Of a DNA stretch of 47,851 nt, positions 16,120-28,866 are shown piece after piece. Position numbers and translations under genes: made by a program. Below the pieces are notes generated by a model, which saw nothing but the letters and a program-made list of their open reading frames with translations, searched no databases and was not told where the DNA came from. The stretch lies in NCBI GenBank assembly GCA_020851995.1, contig JADZBO010000250.1:1-47851 (forward strand). Direction: 5' to 3'. Positions within the stretch are counted from its first letter, which is position 1. Each line of letters begins with the position of its first letter. Source of the DNA: Burkholderiaceae bacterium (lineage in GTDB: Bacteria; Pseudomonadota; Gammaproteobacteria; Burkholderiales; Burkholderiaceae_B).

Positions 16120-17145
16120 ATGGATGATCAGCAAGCCACTCTGGTACTGGAGGCAGCACTGCTTTGCTCTCCGGCGCCGATGCCGCTGTCCGAACTGCGT
16201 CGGCTCTTTGACGACGAATCGTTTTCCCAGGGTCGCGTGCTGCAATTGCTGGAGCAACTGCAGCAGTCCTGGACGGCACGCAACCTTGAGCTGGTTGAAT
16301 TGGCCACGGGCTGGCGATTTCAGAGCAACGCCGGTATGCAGCGATACCTCGAGCGTCTTAGCCCTGAGCGCGTGCCCAAGTACTCGCGCGCGGTCATGGA
16401 AACCCTCGCAATCATTGCCTGGCGGCAACCTGTAACGCGCGGCGACATTGAGGATATTCGTGGCGTGACAGTCTCGTCGCAAATCGTCAAGACGCTGGAA
16501 GATCGCGGGTGGATTGAAGTCATTGGCCATCGCGATGGCCCAGGCCGTCCTGGATTGCTGGGGACAACTCGGCAGTTTCTTGACGATCTCGGGTTGCGTG
16601 CGCTGGACGAACTGCCGGCGCTTGCGTCGCTCGACCTTGCAGGCGCAACCATGGATGCGGTGCCCTCGGCCGTCGCTCAGATCGCTCTCGGTTCAACGGG
16701 TGCGCAGGACAATCAAATTGAACCAGCGGGTGCGCAGGACAATCAAATTGAACGGCAGGTTGAGCGGGTGCCTGAGAGCGGCGCGATGGTCGGCGAAGTC
16801 GAAGGCGAAATTGCCGGCGCGCTCGAACTCGAACTCGAACTCGAAATCGACATTGACATCGACATTGAAGTCGGATCGAAACCCGAATCCGACATTGAAA
16901 CAGCACTGCAAGAGGGGCCACTGTTGCCTGAGGGCCTCGAAACCGATATCGAGTCGGAGCAGGTTGAAACCGCCGAGGTTTCCGCCGCGACCGGCACGGC
17001 CGAATTCCCCGCAGCGGCCCAGGAAGCGCTTGATGCGCAAGCTCTGAATATGGACGAGACCGAGTTCGAGGCCCTTGCGCCCGAAGCCGAGTCCGACGAC
17101 GAGCATGGCCAGAATGAAACAGATCAACAATCGGAGTCCAAGTGA
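16120..17145 (+). CDS. scpB: Segregation and condensation protein ScpB with a long acidic tail
   Basis: The first 190 or so residues are the ScpB winged-helix pair, with [40 protein letters not shown] and GRPGLLGTT, all characteristic. ScpB forms the kleisin-associated part of the SMC-ScpAB condensin that compacts and segregates the chromosome. The ATG at 16120 starts the domain directly; the frame stays open far upstream across the tRNA, but that is not coding. Residues from about 190 to 341 form an unusual acidic tail with a duplicated GAQDNQIE unit and runs of alternating Glu-Leu and Asp-Ile from hexanucleotide repeats. No scpA is next to it in this window. The stop overlaps the GTG of rluB. 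Confidence 0.9.
   Translation: MDDQQATLVLEAALLCSPAPMPLSELRRLFDDESFSQGRVLQLLEQLQQSWTARNLELVELATGWRFQSNAGMQRYLERLSPERVPKYSRAVMETLAIIAWRQPVTRGDIEDIRGVTVSSQIVKTLEDRGWIEVIGHRDGPGRPGLLGTTRQFLDDLGLRALDELPALASLDLAGATMDAVPSAVAQIALGSTGAQDNQIEPAGAQDNQIERQVERVPESGAMVGEVEGEIAGALELELELEIDIDIDIEVGSKPESDIETALQEGPLLPEGLETDIESEQVETAEVSAATGTAEFPAAAQEALDAQALNMDETEFEALAPEAESDDEHGQNETDQQSESK
16697..16753 (+). repeat. 30-bp in-frame tandem repeat in scpB
   Basis: Two nearly identical units begin at 16697 and 16727 (CGGGTGCGCAGGACAATC...). They encode the duplicated GAQDNQIE in the acidic tail. The period is a multiple of three, so copy change alters tail length without a frameshift. Confidence 0.85.
16822..16869 (+). 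repeat. Hexanucleotide repeat (CTCGAA)4 followed by (ATYGAM)4 in scpB
   Basis: Four exact CTCGAA units (16822-16845) are followed by four ATCGAC/ATTGAC/ATTGAA variants, coding Leu-Glu and Ile-Asp pairs. Such short units can slip in replication, and the six-base period keeps the frame. Confidence 0.85.
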
Positions 17146-18851
17146 CCAATCCTAATACAGACAGCAATATCCCGCGGACCGACGTTTCGCCTGAGCCGAC
17201 CGGTGATGCCCAGTCGCCAGCCATCGCTGCATTGAAACCGGACGGTGACGGCTCCGCGGCGACCCGTCAGGATGCAGGCGCCCCGCGATCGCGTGGCCGC
17301 AAGTTGCGCACGCCATTTCGGCGTCGCCGCAGCGAATCCGCCCCGTCCGAAGCGCAGCCCGAATTCTCGTCGAGTGATCAGAACGACGCCGTGTCTGCCG
17401 AACCGATGGACGAGGCGGCGATTGCTGCTGCTGAACAGGATGCTGCTCAGGCACTTGCCTATCTGGGCGGTGCTGATCGTAGCGAACAGCGCCTGGGCAA
17501 GTACCTTAACAGCGACCTGTTGATGCCGAAGCTGCACAAGGTGCTTGCCGATGCTGGTGTCGGTTCGCGCCGCGAAATGGAGGAGTTGATCCTTGCCGGG
17601 CGGGTCTCGGTCAACGGCGAACCCGCGCACATCGGGCAGCGGGTTGGCTCGAATGACGTCGTTCGGGTCAACGGTAAGCCAGTTGCCCGCACCAACACGC
17701 GCAAGCCGCCGCGCGTGATCCTGTACCACAAACCTGCCGGCGAAATCGTCAGTCATGACGATCCGGGTGGACGAGCTAACGTTTTTGCCCGTTTGCCCAA
17801 GCTCAAGATCGGCAAGTGGTTGTCGATCGGTCGCCTCGACCTCAACACGGAGGGCTTGCTGATTCTCACCACTTCCGGAGACCTCTCCAACCGCCTCCTG
17901 CACCCGCGCTATGGCAACGAACGTGAATATGCCGTGCGCGTTCTTGGGGAACTGGGGCCGGAACAGCGCCAGTCGCTGCTCGATGGCGTGCAACTCGACG
18001 ACGGCCCGGCAAGCTTTGGCATGATCGAGTTTCTGGGGGGCGAGGGCAGCAACCGCTGGTACCGCATCACGCTCAACGAGGGTCGCAACCGTGAGGTCCG
18101 CCGCATGTTCGAATCGGTTGGGCTGACAGTCAGTCGCCTGATTCGCACCCGCTTTGGCGACATCGTCCTGCCGACCAATCTGCGCAGGGGGCGCTGGGAA
18201 GAACTCGATCCAAAACTGGTTTCAGCCCTGATGGTGCAGGTTGGTTTGCTGCGCGACGAGGAGGACGGCCCCGGTGGGCGCGCACGCGAGCAGCGTCAGC
18301 CCGACTCGCATGACAGCGCGCTGCCGCCAGGCTTCGGCACGATGGAGCGCAACGGGTCGCATGGCGCCCGCGCCGGTGCCCGTGGCAAGGTGCGCGGTGG
18401 GGCACGAAACCAGCAGCCGATGCAACCCTACGCCATCGCGGGGGAGCCGGTGCCGACGACGCTGACCGTAGGTGGCGGCTACGCAAATGGCCACCCGCAG
18501 GGTGTCGGGCGGGGTAAGGGACGCGGACGTCCTGGCGCTGGAAAGTCAGCAGGTCCGGGGGCCGGTCAGGCGGGTCAGGGCGGGCAGGGTGCCAGGCCCG
18601 GCAAGTCGCGCGGTCCGGGTGCGCAAGCGGGACAGGGTGCGCAAGGTGCGACACCGGGTCGAGCCGGCAAACCGGGTTCGCGAGGGCCGGCCAAGCCCGG
18701 TGCGGGTGGCGTGCCGGGTCAGCCCCGAGCCAAGACGGGCAAGCCGCCTCGTGCACGGCAGGCGACGGCACGCGGCGACGACTGGCAACCAAGCGGGGCG
18801 TCAGCCCATGAGTCCAGGCTCGGGTTTGCCAAGTCTGGCAGAGGCCGGTGA
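17142..18851 (+). CDS. rluB: 23S rRNA pseudouridine synthase RluB-like, with extended N- and C-termini
   Basis: The 569-residue protein has a roughly 115-residue low-complexity N-terminal extension, an S4 RNA-binding domain ([20 protein letters not shown]), then the RsuA/RluB catalytic domain with [15 protein letters not shown], where Asp233 is the nucleophile, and [13 protein letters not shown]. It is expected to make pseudouridine in 23S rRNA helix 89 (position 2605 in E. coli numbering). From about residue 390 a Gly/Ala/Lys/Arg/Pro-rich tail of some 180 residues follows, probably disordered and RNA-binding. The GTG start at 17142 overlaps the scpB stop (GTGA), which indicates translational coupling. 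RluE/RluF-type specificity is not excluded, but the scpB-rluB pairing supports RluB. Confidence 0.9.
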   Translation: MTNPNTDSNIPRTDVSPEPTGDAQSPAIAALKPDGDGSAATRQDAGAPRSRGRKLRTPFRRRRSESAPSEAQPEFSSSDQNDAVSAEPMDEAAIAAAEQDAAQALAYLGGADRSEQRLGKYLNSDLLMPKLHKVLADAGVGSRREMEELILAGRVSVNGEPAHIGQRVGSNDVVRVNGKPVARTNTRKPPRVILYHKPAGEIVSHDDPGGRANVFARLPKLKIGKWLSIGRLDLNTEGLLILTTSGDLSNRLLHPRYGNEREYAVRVLGELGPEQRQSLLDGVQLDDGPASFGMIEFLGGEGSNRWYRITLNEGRNREVRRMFESVGLTVSRLIRTRFGDIVLPTNLRRGRWEELDPKLVSALMVQVGLLRDEEDGPGGRAREQRQPDSHDSALPPGFGTMERNGSHGARAGARGKVRGGARNQQPMQPYAIAGEPVPTTLTVGGGYANGHPQGVGRGKGRGRPGAGKSAGPGAGQAGQGGQGARPGKSRGPGAQAGQGAQGATPGRAGKPGSRGPAKPGAGGVPGQPRAKTGKPPRARQATARGDDWQPSGASAHESRLGFAKSGRGR

Positions 18852-18898
18852 GTTGAGTGGTTCGGGGCGGTCCTGAGCGTCTAACTATTTGGCGCGAC

Positions 18899-18927
18899 AA
18901 GACATTTCCCCCGGAAGCTGCTAAAAT
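18899..18927 (+). promoter_or_regulatory. Promoter of the rimP leader
   Basis: AAGACA (18899-18904, 4/6 to the -35 consensus) is followed by 17 bases and TAAAAT (18922-18927, 5/6 to the -10 consensus). Initiation near 18934 would give a leader of about 100 bases before rimP. Confidence 0.6.
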
Positions 18928-18933
18928 GTATGG

Positions 18934-19028
18934 CTTTACTGCCCATCCGGGGTGACACGGTATACGTGCTTCCTGGAGCGCGTGCACCGTTTTATGCAAA
19001 TGGGCTGGGTTGTCAGCCCATTTTTTTT
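18934..19028 (+). ncRNA. Structured rimP leader with attenuator terminator
   Basis: The region between the promoter and rimP holds an extended hairpin (ACGGT 18957-18961 with ACCGT 18986-18990, inside it CGTGCT 18965-18970 with AGCGCG 18977-18982). A strong intrinsic terminator follows: AATGGGCTG (18999-19007), a six-base loop, CAGCCCATT (19014-19022) and eight T. Only eight bases separate the T run from the rimP ATG, so readthrough decides expression of the whole rimP-nusA-infB operon. A second GCCCAT near the 5' end (18941-18946) can pair with the terminator's ATGGGC, giving an alternative antitermination fold. Leaders with terminators before rimP are known in gammaproteobacteria; equivalence to those is inferred. 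Confidence 0.7.
18999..19028 (+). terminator. Intrinsic terminator immediately before rimP
   Basis: A nine-base-pair stem (AATGGGCTG / CAGCCCATT) with a GGTTGT loop is followed by an uninterrupted T run (19021-19028). It is complete enough to end transcription and lies inside the leader of the rimP operon rather than after a gene, rluB having ended 150 bases earlier. Confidence 0.88.
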
Positions 19029-19036
19029 GACTGTAG

Positions 19037-19531
19037 ATGACCGATCTCTTTACGCTAACTCAGCAAGCTCTTGCCTCGATGGATGTCGAGCTCGTCGACG
19101 TCGAGCGCGGGGCGCTTGGCCTGTTGCGGGTCACGATTGACCGGCCCGAGGGTGTTCGTATCGAGGATTGCGAGCAGGCCTCGCGCCAGCTCTCCCGGGT
19201 GTTCGAGGTCGAAAACGTCGATTACAGGCGGCTGGAAGTTGGCTCTCCGGGCGTTGATCGCCCGCTCAGGACTCAGGCGGATTTACTCCGTTTTGCAGGC
19301 GAGCGGGTCGAGATCAAACTGCGCGAAGCGGTCAACAATCAAAAAGTATTTTCGGGTGTGCTGATCAGGGCGTCGCAGGGCGATGGTGCCCCCGACGCAA
19401 CGAGCGCAGAGCGGTTTTCGATCGAATTCGAGGCAAAAAAGGGCGAGCTCCGGCAGGTTTCGTTCACGTTTTCCGACGTTGAGCGTGCAAAGCTGGATCC
19501 GGTTCTGGATTTCAAGGGCAAAAAGCGATGA
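19037..19531 (+). CDS. rimP: Ribosome maturation factor RimP
   Basis: This 164-residue protein of the RimP/YhbC family assists maturation of the 30S subunit. Characteristic segments are [31 protein letters not shown]-like in the N-terminal alpha/beta domain, and [18 protein letters not shown]-terminal SH3-like domain follows. The ATG at 19037 begins eight bases after the leader terminator T run. The stop overlaps the nusA start (ATGA, 19528-19531), so the two are translationally coupled, which is the usual operon order. Length is normal for betaproteobacteria. Confidence 0.95.
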   Translation: MTDLFTLTQQALASMDVELVDVERGALGLLRVTIDRPEGVRIEDCEQASRQLSRVFEVENVDYRRLEVGSPGVDRPLRTQADLLRFAGERVEIKLREAVNNQKVFSGVLIRASQGDGAPDATSAERFSIEFEAKKGELRQVSFTFSDVERAKLDPVLDFKGKKR

Positions 19532-21006
19532 GTCGCGAAATTCTTCTGTTGGTGGACGCGCTGGCGCGCGAAAAAAACGTCGCACGTGATGTCGTGTTCG
19601 ACGCTCTCGAAGGTGCGCTTGCTTCGGCCATGAAAAAGCGTTTCAAGGAAGATGCGGACATTCGCGTTTCGGTCAACCGCGCCAATGGCGATCACGACGG
19701 GTTCCGCCGCTGGCTGGTGGTTCCCGATGAAGCAGGTCTCCAGGAGCCCGACCGCGAGGAAATGCTTTCCGATGCCCGCGAAATCGTCTCCGACATCGAA
19801 GTCGGCGAGTACATCGAAGAGGCGCTTGAGCCGATCGAGTTTGGCCGCATCGGTGCGCAGGCCGCAAAGCAGGCGATCCTGCAGCGCATCCGCGACGCTG
19901 AACGTGAACAGGTCCTCAACGACTTCCTTGAGCGTGGCGAAACCATCATCTCCGGCTCCATCAAGCGCATGGACAAGGGTGATGCGATCATCGAAACGGG
20001 CAAGATCGAAGCGCGCCTCCCCCGCAGCGAAATGATCCCGAAGGAAAACCTCCGGGTGGGCGACCGTATTCGCGCCTTCGTGCTCAAGATCGACCGCACG
20101 GCCCGCGGCCAGCAGGTCATCCTTTCGCGCAACGCGCCGGAATTCATTCGGCAGTTGTTTGAAAACGAAGTGCCCGAAATCGAGCAGGGTCTGCTTGAGA
20201 TCAAGGGTGCAGCCCGTGATCCGGGTGTTCGCGCCAAGATTGCCGTGATTGCCTACGACAAGCGGATCGACCCGATTGGCACCTGTGTCGGGATGCGTGG
20301 TTCGCGTGTGACTGCAGTGCGCAACGAACTCGGTGGCGAGCAGGTCGATATCGTCCTCTGGTCCGAGGATCCGGCGCAGTTTGTCATTGGCGCGCTTGCC
20401 CCTGCCAACGTGGAATCCATCGTTGTGGATGAGGACCGTCACGCCATGGATGTCGTGGTCGACGAGGAAAACCTTCCCAAGGCGATCGGTTCAAAGGGCC
20501 AGAACGTGCGCCTTGCTTCCGAACTGACCGGCTGGCAGATCAATATCATGACGCCGGAAGAAAGCCAGAACCGCCAGGAGCTGGAGCGTTCCGAGCTGCG
20601 CAACACCTTCATGAGTCGTCTCGATGTCGATGAGGAAGTCGCCGATATCCTGATCGACGAGGGCTTCACCGGTCTTGAGGAAATCGCCTACGTGCCGTTG
20701 CAGGAGCTGCTCGAAATCGATGCCTTCGATGAAGACACGATTAACGAACTTCGCACCCGAGCGCGCAACGCCCTGCTCACCGAGGCAATTGCCCAGGAAG
20801 AGCGCGTTGAAATCGCACAGGATCTGCTGTCGCTCGAGGGCATGACGACCGAATTTGTCGCCAAGCTCAAAGAAAACAATATCAACACCCGGGATGACCT
20901 GGCCGAACTCGCGACCGACGAGCTCGCTGAAATCGCGGGGATCGATGAAGAGTCCGCCAGCAAGTTCATCATGGCGGCACGGGCACACTGGTTTGAGGAT
21001 CAATAA
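19528..21006 (+). CDS. nusA: Transcription termination/antitermination factor NusA
   Basis: This 492-residue protein has the RNA polymerase-binding N-terminal domain (1 to about 125), an S1 domain containing [16 protein letters not shown], two KH domains ([17 protein letters not shown] and [18 protein letters not shown]) and the two acidic C-terminal repeats found in proteobacterial NusA (about 365-490, each with an LL...GMT/GF helical hairpin). It modulates pausing, termination and rRNA antitermination. In enterobacteria NusA feeds back on its own operon, so the terminator in the rimP leader is a natural target for NusA here. The start overlaps the rimP stop. Confidence 0.97.
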   Translation: MSREILLLVDALAREKNVARDVVFDALEGALASAMKKRFKEDADIRVSVNRANGDHDGFRRWLVVPDEAGLQEPDREEMLSDAREIVSDIEVGEYIEEALEPIEFGRIGAQAAKQAILQRIRDAEREQVLNDFLERGETIISGSIKRMDKGDAIIETGKIEARLPRSEMIPKENLRVGDRIRAFVLKIDRTARGQQVILSRNAPEFIRQLFENEVPEIEQGLLEIKGAARDPGVRAKIAVIAYDKRIDPIGTCVGMRGSRVTAVRNELGGEQVDIVLWSEDPAQFVIGALAPANVESIVVDEDRHAMDVVVDEENLPKAIGSKGQNVRLASELTGWQINIMTPEESQNRQELERSELRNTFMSRLDVDEEVADILIDEGFTGLEEIAYVPLQELLEIDAFDEDTINELRTRARNALLTEAIAQEERVEIAQDLLSLEGMTTEFVAKLKENNINTRDDLAELATDELAEIAGIDEESASKFIMAARAHWFEDQ

Positions 21007-21074
21007 CATCCGATCCGCAGGCCAAGTCGTATGCCCGGAGTTGTCACGCTGTAAAAAAGGTAAGAGAGAGCCTA

Positions 21075-24044
<2,970 letters not shown>

Positions 24045-24054
24045 CCAACCACCG

Positions 24055-24459
24055 ATGTCCTCCCGTCACAAACAAAAAACCGCTTCTGGCCGGAATATCC
24101 GGCTGGCCGACCAGATCCAGAAGGATCTGGCGGTGATTATCCAGCGCGAGATCGACATATCCCGCGCCGGGTTAATCACGCTGTCGGGCGTTGAGTTGTC
24201 GGCAGATTATGCACATGCGAAGGTATATTTCACGGTTCTTGGCGCAGAGCCTGAGCTTGCAGCCAATCTGCTCAATGAAAAGGCCGGGTGGTTGCATTCC
24301 CAGTTGTTCAAACTGCTGCATATCCATACAGTGCCGTCGCTGCGTTTCTTTCACGATCCGCAATTGAAGCGGGGCATTGAAATGTCCCAGCTGATCGACC
24401 AGGCAAATCTTCCCGGGCAGTACGCCGGCGTTCCTGACGAGCCTGAAGACCAGCGCTGA
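24055..24459 (+). CDS. rbfA: 30S ribosome-binding factor RbfA
   Basis: This 134-residue KH-like protein binds immature 30S subunits and helps process the 16S rRNA 5' end. Family segments are [18 protein letters not shown], the strand pair around AKVYFTVLG, and the C-terminal [20 protein letters not shown], including the expected D-x-x-x-x-R-G pattern. The ATG at 24055 follows infB by ten bases; the frame is open further upstream inside infB but carries no similarity there. Its place between infB and truB is canonical. Confidence 0.94.
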   Translation: MSSRHKQKTASGRNIRLADQIQKDLAVIIQREIDISRAGLITLSGVELSADYAHAKVYFTVLGAEPELAANLLNEKAGWLHSQLFKLLHIHTVPSLRFFHDPQLKRGIEMSQLIDQANLPGQYAGVPDEPEDQR

Positions 24460-24489
24460 CGCTGTCGTCTTTTTATCCGGAATCTGACG

Positions 24490-25248
24490 ATGGCAAAGCA
24501 ACGCGGGCGCGTGCTCGACGGCGTATTATTGCTGGACAAACCTGTGGGTTTGTCGAGTAACCATGCTTTGCAGCGTGCGAGACGTGCCATGGATGCGCGT
24601 AAAGCCGGCCACACGGGCACACTCGACCCGTTCGCTACGGGTTTATTGGTGTGCTGCATGGGTCGTGCGACGAAAATTTCCGGCGCAATGCTCAATGCCG
24701 ACAAGACGTACCTCGCCACGATTGCCTTCGGAAGCGAAACCGATTCGGGTGACCTCACCGGGTTGACCGTCGCGCAGGCGGAACAAGGTTTCGCAGGTGT
24801 GGACGAAGCGTCTCTGGTCAGGGTTCTCGAAGGCTTCGTGGGACCGCAAAGCCAGATTCCGCCGATGGTGTCGGCGCTCAAGCGCGATGGCAAACCGCTG
24901 TACGAGTACGCCCGTCAGGGCATTGTTCTGGAGCGTGAACCGCGGCAGATCACGATCCGTCACATACGGTTGCTATCGTTCGAACCGATGTATGCGCAAA
25001 TCGAAGTGGCCTGCAGCAAAGGCACCTATATCCGCACCCTGGCTCAGGACATAGGCCGTGCGCTCGGTTGCTTCGCTCACCTGTCGGCGTTGCGACGCAC
25101 GCAGGTGGGCCCGTTCAGTCTGGATAACGCCATCGCGCTCGAGGCGTTGCAGTCCATGGAGTTGCCCGAGCGCATGTTGCTGGAAATGCACCAATTGCCG
25201 GCCGGCCTGGTGCCCGGCCCCGAATCGAAAACCGCGGCGGGCGATTGA
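24490..25248 (+). CDS. truB: tRNA pseudouridine-55 synthase TruB
   Basis: This 252-residue protein isomerises U55 in the T-loop of nearly all tRNAs. The catalytic aspartate is Asp46 in GHTGTLDPFATGLL. GVLLLDKPVGLSSN at the N-terminus, the Tyr of QIPPMVSALKRDGKPLYEYAR and CSKGTYIRTLAQDIG are the other conserved blocks. E. coli TruB has about 314 residues; this one stops after the catalytic core plus a short tail and lacks most of the C-terminal PUA-like domain, as in several betaproteobacterial homologues. It lies 30 bases after rbfA in the same operon. Confidence 0.95.
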   Translation: MAKQRGRVLDGVLLLDKPVGLSSNHALQRARRAMDARKAGHTGTLDPFATGLLVCCMGRATKISGAMLNADKTYLATIAFGSETDSGDLTGLTVAQAEQGFAGVDEASLVRVLEGFVGPQSQIPPMVSALKRDGKPLYEYARQGIVLEREPRQITIRHIRLLSFEPMYAQIEVACSKGTYIRTLAQDIGRALGCFAHLSALRRTQVGPFSLDNAIALEALQSMELPERMLLEMHQLPAGLVPGPESKTAAGD

Positions 25249-25275
25249 CCTGTCGCGACAAACTAAAGGATATTT

Positions 25276-27096
25276 ATGTCTCGCGCATTGCGTAACGTCG
25301 CCATCATCGCCCACGTCGATCATGGCAAGACAACTCTCGTTGACCAGTTGCTTCGTCAGTCCGGCACCTTTCGTTCAAACGAAAAGGTGACGGAGCGGGT
25401 AATGGATTCGAACGATCTTGAAAAAGAACGTGGCATTACGATTCTTTCCAAGAACTGTGCCGTTGAGTACGAGGGCACACACATCAACATCGTCGACACC
25501 CCGGGTCACGCCGACTTCGGTGGTGAAGTCGAGCGCGTTCTGTCGATGGTCGATGGCGTGTTGTTGCTGGTTGATGCCGTCGAAGGCCCCATGCCGCAGA
25601 CACGTTTCGTGACTAAGAAGGCTCTTGCACTCGGCCTCAAGCCGATCGTCGTCATCAACAAGGTGGATCGTCCCGGCGCGCGCTGCGACTATGTCATCAA
25701 TGCCACTTTCGAGTTGTTCGACAAACTCGGTGCCACCGAAGAGCAGCTTGACTTCCCGGTCATTTTTGCCTCCGGCCTGAACGGCTATGCCGGTCCGACC
25801 GAAGATGTACGCGAAGGCGATATGCGCCCCCTGTTCGATGCCATCGTCAAATACGTCCCCCAGCGCGATGACGATGTCGAAGGTCCGTTGCAATTGCAGA
25901 TTTCTTCGATCGACTACAGCAGCTACGTAGGCAAGATTGGCATTGGACGCATCCGTCGCGGTCGTATCAAAGCCGGCATGGACGTGGCCTGTGCGAATGG
26001 TCCGGACGGCGAAGTTTTCAAGGGCCGAATCAACCAGGTCCTGAAGTTCAGCGGACTGGAGCGCGAAGTGGTCGCCGAAGCGCTGGCGGGCGATATCGTG
26101 CTGGTCAACGGCATCGAAGATCTCGCGATTGGCACCACCATTTGTGCGCCTGATGCCGTCGAAGCGTTGCCCATGCTGATGATTGACGAGCCGACGCTCA
26201 CCATGAACTTCATGGTCAACACCAGCCCGCTGGCCGGGCGCGAAGGCAAGTTCGTCACCAGCCGTCAGCTTCGCGACCGTCTTGATCGCGAACTCAAGTC
26301 AAACATGGCGTTGCGCGTGCGCGAAACCGACGACGACACCGTGTTCGAAGTTTCGGGGCGTGGCGAACTACACCTGACCATTCTGATCGAAACCATGCGT
26401 CGCGAGGGCTATGAGCTTGCCGTCTCGCGTCCGCGTGTCGTCTTCCACGAAGAGGACGGCGTCAAGCTTGAACCCTACGAAAACCTGACGATCGATCTTG
26501 AGGACACGACCCAGGGCGCCGTCATGGAAGAACTTGGTCAGCGCAAGGCCGAACTTCTGGATATGGTCAGTGATGGTAAAGGGCGTACGCGCCTGGAGTA
26601 TCGCGTGCCAGCCCGCGGCCTGATCGGCTTTCAGGGCGACTTCATGACCATGACGCGCGGCAACGGCCTCATGAGCCACACTTTTGACGCCTACGGCCCG
26701 GTCAAGGATGGCCTGCTTGGCGAGCGTCGTAACGGCGTGCTGATCAGCCAGGATGACGGTGCCGCGGTGGCGTATGCCCTGTGGAAACTGCAGGATCGTG
26801 GTCGTATGTTCGTTTCGCACAATGATCCGGTCTACGAAGGCATGATCATTGGCATTCACAGCCGTGACAACGACCTCGTCGTCAATCCGATCAAGGGCAA
26901 GCAACTGACCAACGTGCGCGCCTCGGGTACGGATGAGGCTGTCCGCCTGGTGCCGCCGATCGACCTCAACCTCGAATACGCGGTCGAGTTCATCTCCGAT
27001 GACGAACTGGTCGAAGTCACTCCCAAGAGCATTCGCCTGCGCAAGCGCTACCTGAAAGAGCACGAGCGCCGCAAGATGTCGCGCGAAGCCGCCTGA
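25276..27096 (+). CDS. typA: Ribosome-associated GTPase TypA/BipA
   Basis: This 606-residue translational GTPase has G1 [10 protein letters not shown] (about 11-20), the switch I region ERGITIL, G3 [17 protein letters not shown]4 NKVDRPGAR, and the BipA-specific C-terminal region with [16 protein letters not shown]. BipA assists 50S assembly under stress or at low temperature. AAAGGAT lies seven bases before the ATG. It follows truB by 27 bases, and transcription ends at a strong terminator 15 bases after the stop. Confidence 0.96.
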   Translation: MSRALRNVAIIAHVDHGKTTLVDQLLRQSGTFRSNEKVTERVMDSNDLEKERGITILSKNCAVEYEGTHINIVDTPGHADFGGEVERVLSMVDGVLLLVDAVEGPMPQTRFVTKKALALGLKPIVVINKVDRPGARCDYVINATFELFDKLGATEEQLDFPVIFASGLNGYAGPTEDVREGDMRPLFDAIVKYVPQRDDDVEGPLQLQISSIDYSSYVGKIGIGRIRRGRIKAGMDVACANGPDGEVFKGRINQVLKFSGLEREVVAEALAGDIVLVNGIEDLAIGTTICAPDAVEALPMLMIDEPTLTMNFMVNTSPLAGREGKFVTSRQLRDRLDRELKSNMALRVRETDDDTVFEVSGRGELHLTILIETMRREGYELAVSRPRVVFHEEDGVKLEPYENLTIDLEDTTQGAVMEELGQRKAELLDMVSDGKGRTRLEYRVPARGLIGFQGDFMTMTRGNGLMSHTFDAYGPVKDGLLGERRNGVLISQDDGAAVAYALWKLQDRGRMFVSHNDPVYEGMIIGIHSRDNDLVVNPIKGKQLTNVRASGTDEAVRLVPPIDLNLEYAVEFISDDELVEVTPKSIRLRKRYLKEHERRKMSREAA

Positions 27097-27110
27097 TCCA
27101 CCGCGCCGAC

Positions 27111-27146
27111 AAGAAAATGGCGCACCCTCGGGTGCGCCATTTTCTT
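27111..27146. terminator. Bidirectional intrinsic terminator between typA and gabD
   Basis: A perfect 17-base inverted repeat, AAGAAAATGGCGCACCC, a TC loop and GGGTGCGCCATTTTCTT. The G/C core is flanked by A and T runs on both sides, so it can terminate typA from the left and gabD from the right. The typA stop is 15 bases away and the gabD stop about 110 bases away. Confidence 0.93.
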
Positions 27147-27257
27147 GTGCGTCCTGCCTGATCTCCGATTCCGCCGAAAAACATCCTCAGAAGAGAATGC
27201 GCAAGCCCGAGGCAGATCCGCAGCCGGATCGTCACCCCGGGGCGTGCAGGCCCACGC

Positions 27258-28742
27258 TTAAATCCCACCCAGGCAAACGTACTTCATTTCGGTGAAGTCA
27301 TCCATGCCATAGACCGATCCCTCACGGCCCAGACCGGACTGCTTGACACCGCCAAACGGTGCCACTTCGTTGGAAATCAACCCGGTGTTGACGCCCACCA
27401 TGCCGTATTCAAGCGCCTCGGCAACCCGGAAAATACGTCCGATATCACGACTGTAGAAGTACGAGGCGAGCCCGTACTCGGTGTTATTGGCAAGGCGCAC
27501 GACATCAGATTCATCCGTGAACCTGACCACCGGTGCCATCGGACCAAACGTCTCCTCCTGCATGCACAACATGTCCTCGCTGACATTGGCCAGTACTGTG
27601 GGCTGATAAAACCTTCCGCCACGCGCGTCCCGACCGCCGCCCACGATGACCCGGGCACCTTTGCTGACCGCGTCCTGCACATGCTGCTCAACCTTGGCAA
27701 TTGCCGCGTCGTCGATCAGCGGGCCGGTCGTCACCTTGTCCTCGAAGCCTTCACCCACGACCAGCGTGCCCGAAACCCGGGCCGCAAGCTTTTCGACGAA
27801 AGCGTCGTAGACTTTGTCATGCACATAGAGCCGGTTGGCGCAGACGCAGGTCTGACCGGCGTTGCGGTATTTAGACACCATGGCACCGTCAACGGCCGCA
27901 TCGATGTCTGCATCGTCAAACACAATGAAGGGGGCGAGGCCACCGAGTTCGAGCGACATTTTCTTCACGGTGGGGGCCGATTGCTGCATCAGGATGCGTC
28001 CGACTTGTGTCGACCCCGTGAACGTGACTTTGCGCACGATCGGACTTGCACAGAGCACCTTGCCGACCTCGATCGAACGCTCGCTGTCGGATGAAATGAT
28101 ATTGAGCACCCCAGCCGGAAACCCTGCGCGCTCAGCCAGTTCGGCCAGCGCAAGCGCCGACAGGGGAGTCTGTTCCGCTGGCTTGAGGACAATCGTGCAG
28201 CCCGCAGCGATCGCCGGGGCGACCTTGCGGGTAATCATCGCGGTCGGAAAGTTCCAGGGCGTGATGGCCGCGCACACGCCGATCGGTTCGCGCAGCACCA
28301 GGATCCGGGAATTGACGTTGGGTGACGCGATGGTGTCGCCCATCAGGCGTTTGGCCTGCTCGGCGAACCATTCCACGAAAGATGCGCCATAGGCGATTTC
28401 GCCCTTGGCTTCGGGGAAGGGCTTGCCCTGTTCGATCGTCATGATCCGGGCCAGATCGTCGGTGCTGGCAATGATCAGTTCAAACCACTTGCGCAGAATC
28501 GCCGAGCGCTCTTTCGCGGTGCGGGCACGCCATGCCGGAAACGCACGATTGGCTGCGTCAATCGCGACTTGCGCTTCGGAAGGCCCGAGATTGGCCACAT
28601 GCGCGATCGTGGCGCCAGTGGCGGGATTGTCGACCGCGAAGTGCGATCCGTCCTTTGCAGCCACCCATTGACCGTCGATATAGGCCTGGGTGCGGAGCAG
28701 GGCGGGATTGTTCAATTTTGCTGGAAATACGGCTTGATTCAT
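27258..28742 (-). CDS. gabD: NAD(P)-dependent succinate-semialdehyde dehydrogenase (aldehyde dehydrogenase family)
   Basis: This 494-residue aldehyde dehydrogenase has the cofactor segment ITPWNFPTAMITRKVAPA and FTGSTQVGRIL, the general base Glu in LELGG, and the catalytic cysteine in NAGQTCVCANR; the adjacent Cys is typical of GabD. The C-terminal GGVKQSGLGREGS and MDDFTEMKYVCLGG are GabD-like. It oxidises succinate semialdehyde to succinate, the last step of 4-aminobutyrate use, or a related semialdehyde such as glutarate semialdehyde. AGGGGA precedes the ATG. No transaminase or GABA transporter is adjacent, so the physiological substrate is not shown by context. Confidence 0.9.
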   Translation of the reverse strand: MNQAVFPAKLNNPALLRTQAYIDGQWVAAKDGSHFAVDNPATGATIAHVANLGPSEAQVAIDAANRAFPAWRARTAKERSAILRKWFELIIASTDDLARIMTIEQGKPFPEAKGEIAYGASFVEWFAEQAKRLMGDTIASPNVNSRILVLREPIGVCAAITPWNFPTAMITRKVAPAIAAGCTIVLKPAEQTPLSALALAELAERAGFPAGVLNIISSDSERSIEVGKVLCASPIVRKVTFTGSTQVGRILMQQSAPTVKKMSLELGGLAPFIVFDDADIDAAVDGAMVSKYRNAGQTCVCANRLYVHDKVYDAFVEKLAARVSGTLVVGEGFEDKVTTGPLIDDAAIAKVEQHVQDAVSKGARVIVGGGRDARGGRFYQPTVLANVSEDMLCMQEETFGPMAPVVRFTDESDVVRLANNTEYGLASYFYSRDIGRIFRVAEALEYGMVGVNTGLISNEVAPFGGVKQSGLGREGSVYGMDDFTEMKYVCLGGI

Positions 28743-28866
28743 GGTGTTCCCCTGATTTTGATTGGTATTGCCGACGTGTCTGCTTCAGCAATCTGTGGGC
28801 ATTTCAGTATGCAGGTCGGTGTTTCAGTACTTGTGTCATCACATTGCCGGGCTGGAGTTGCAGCGT

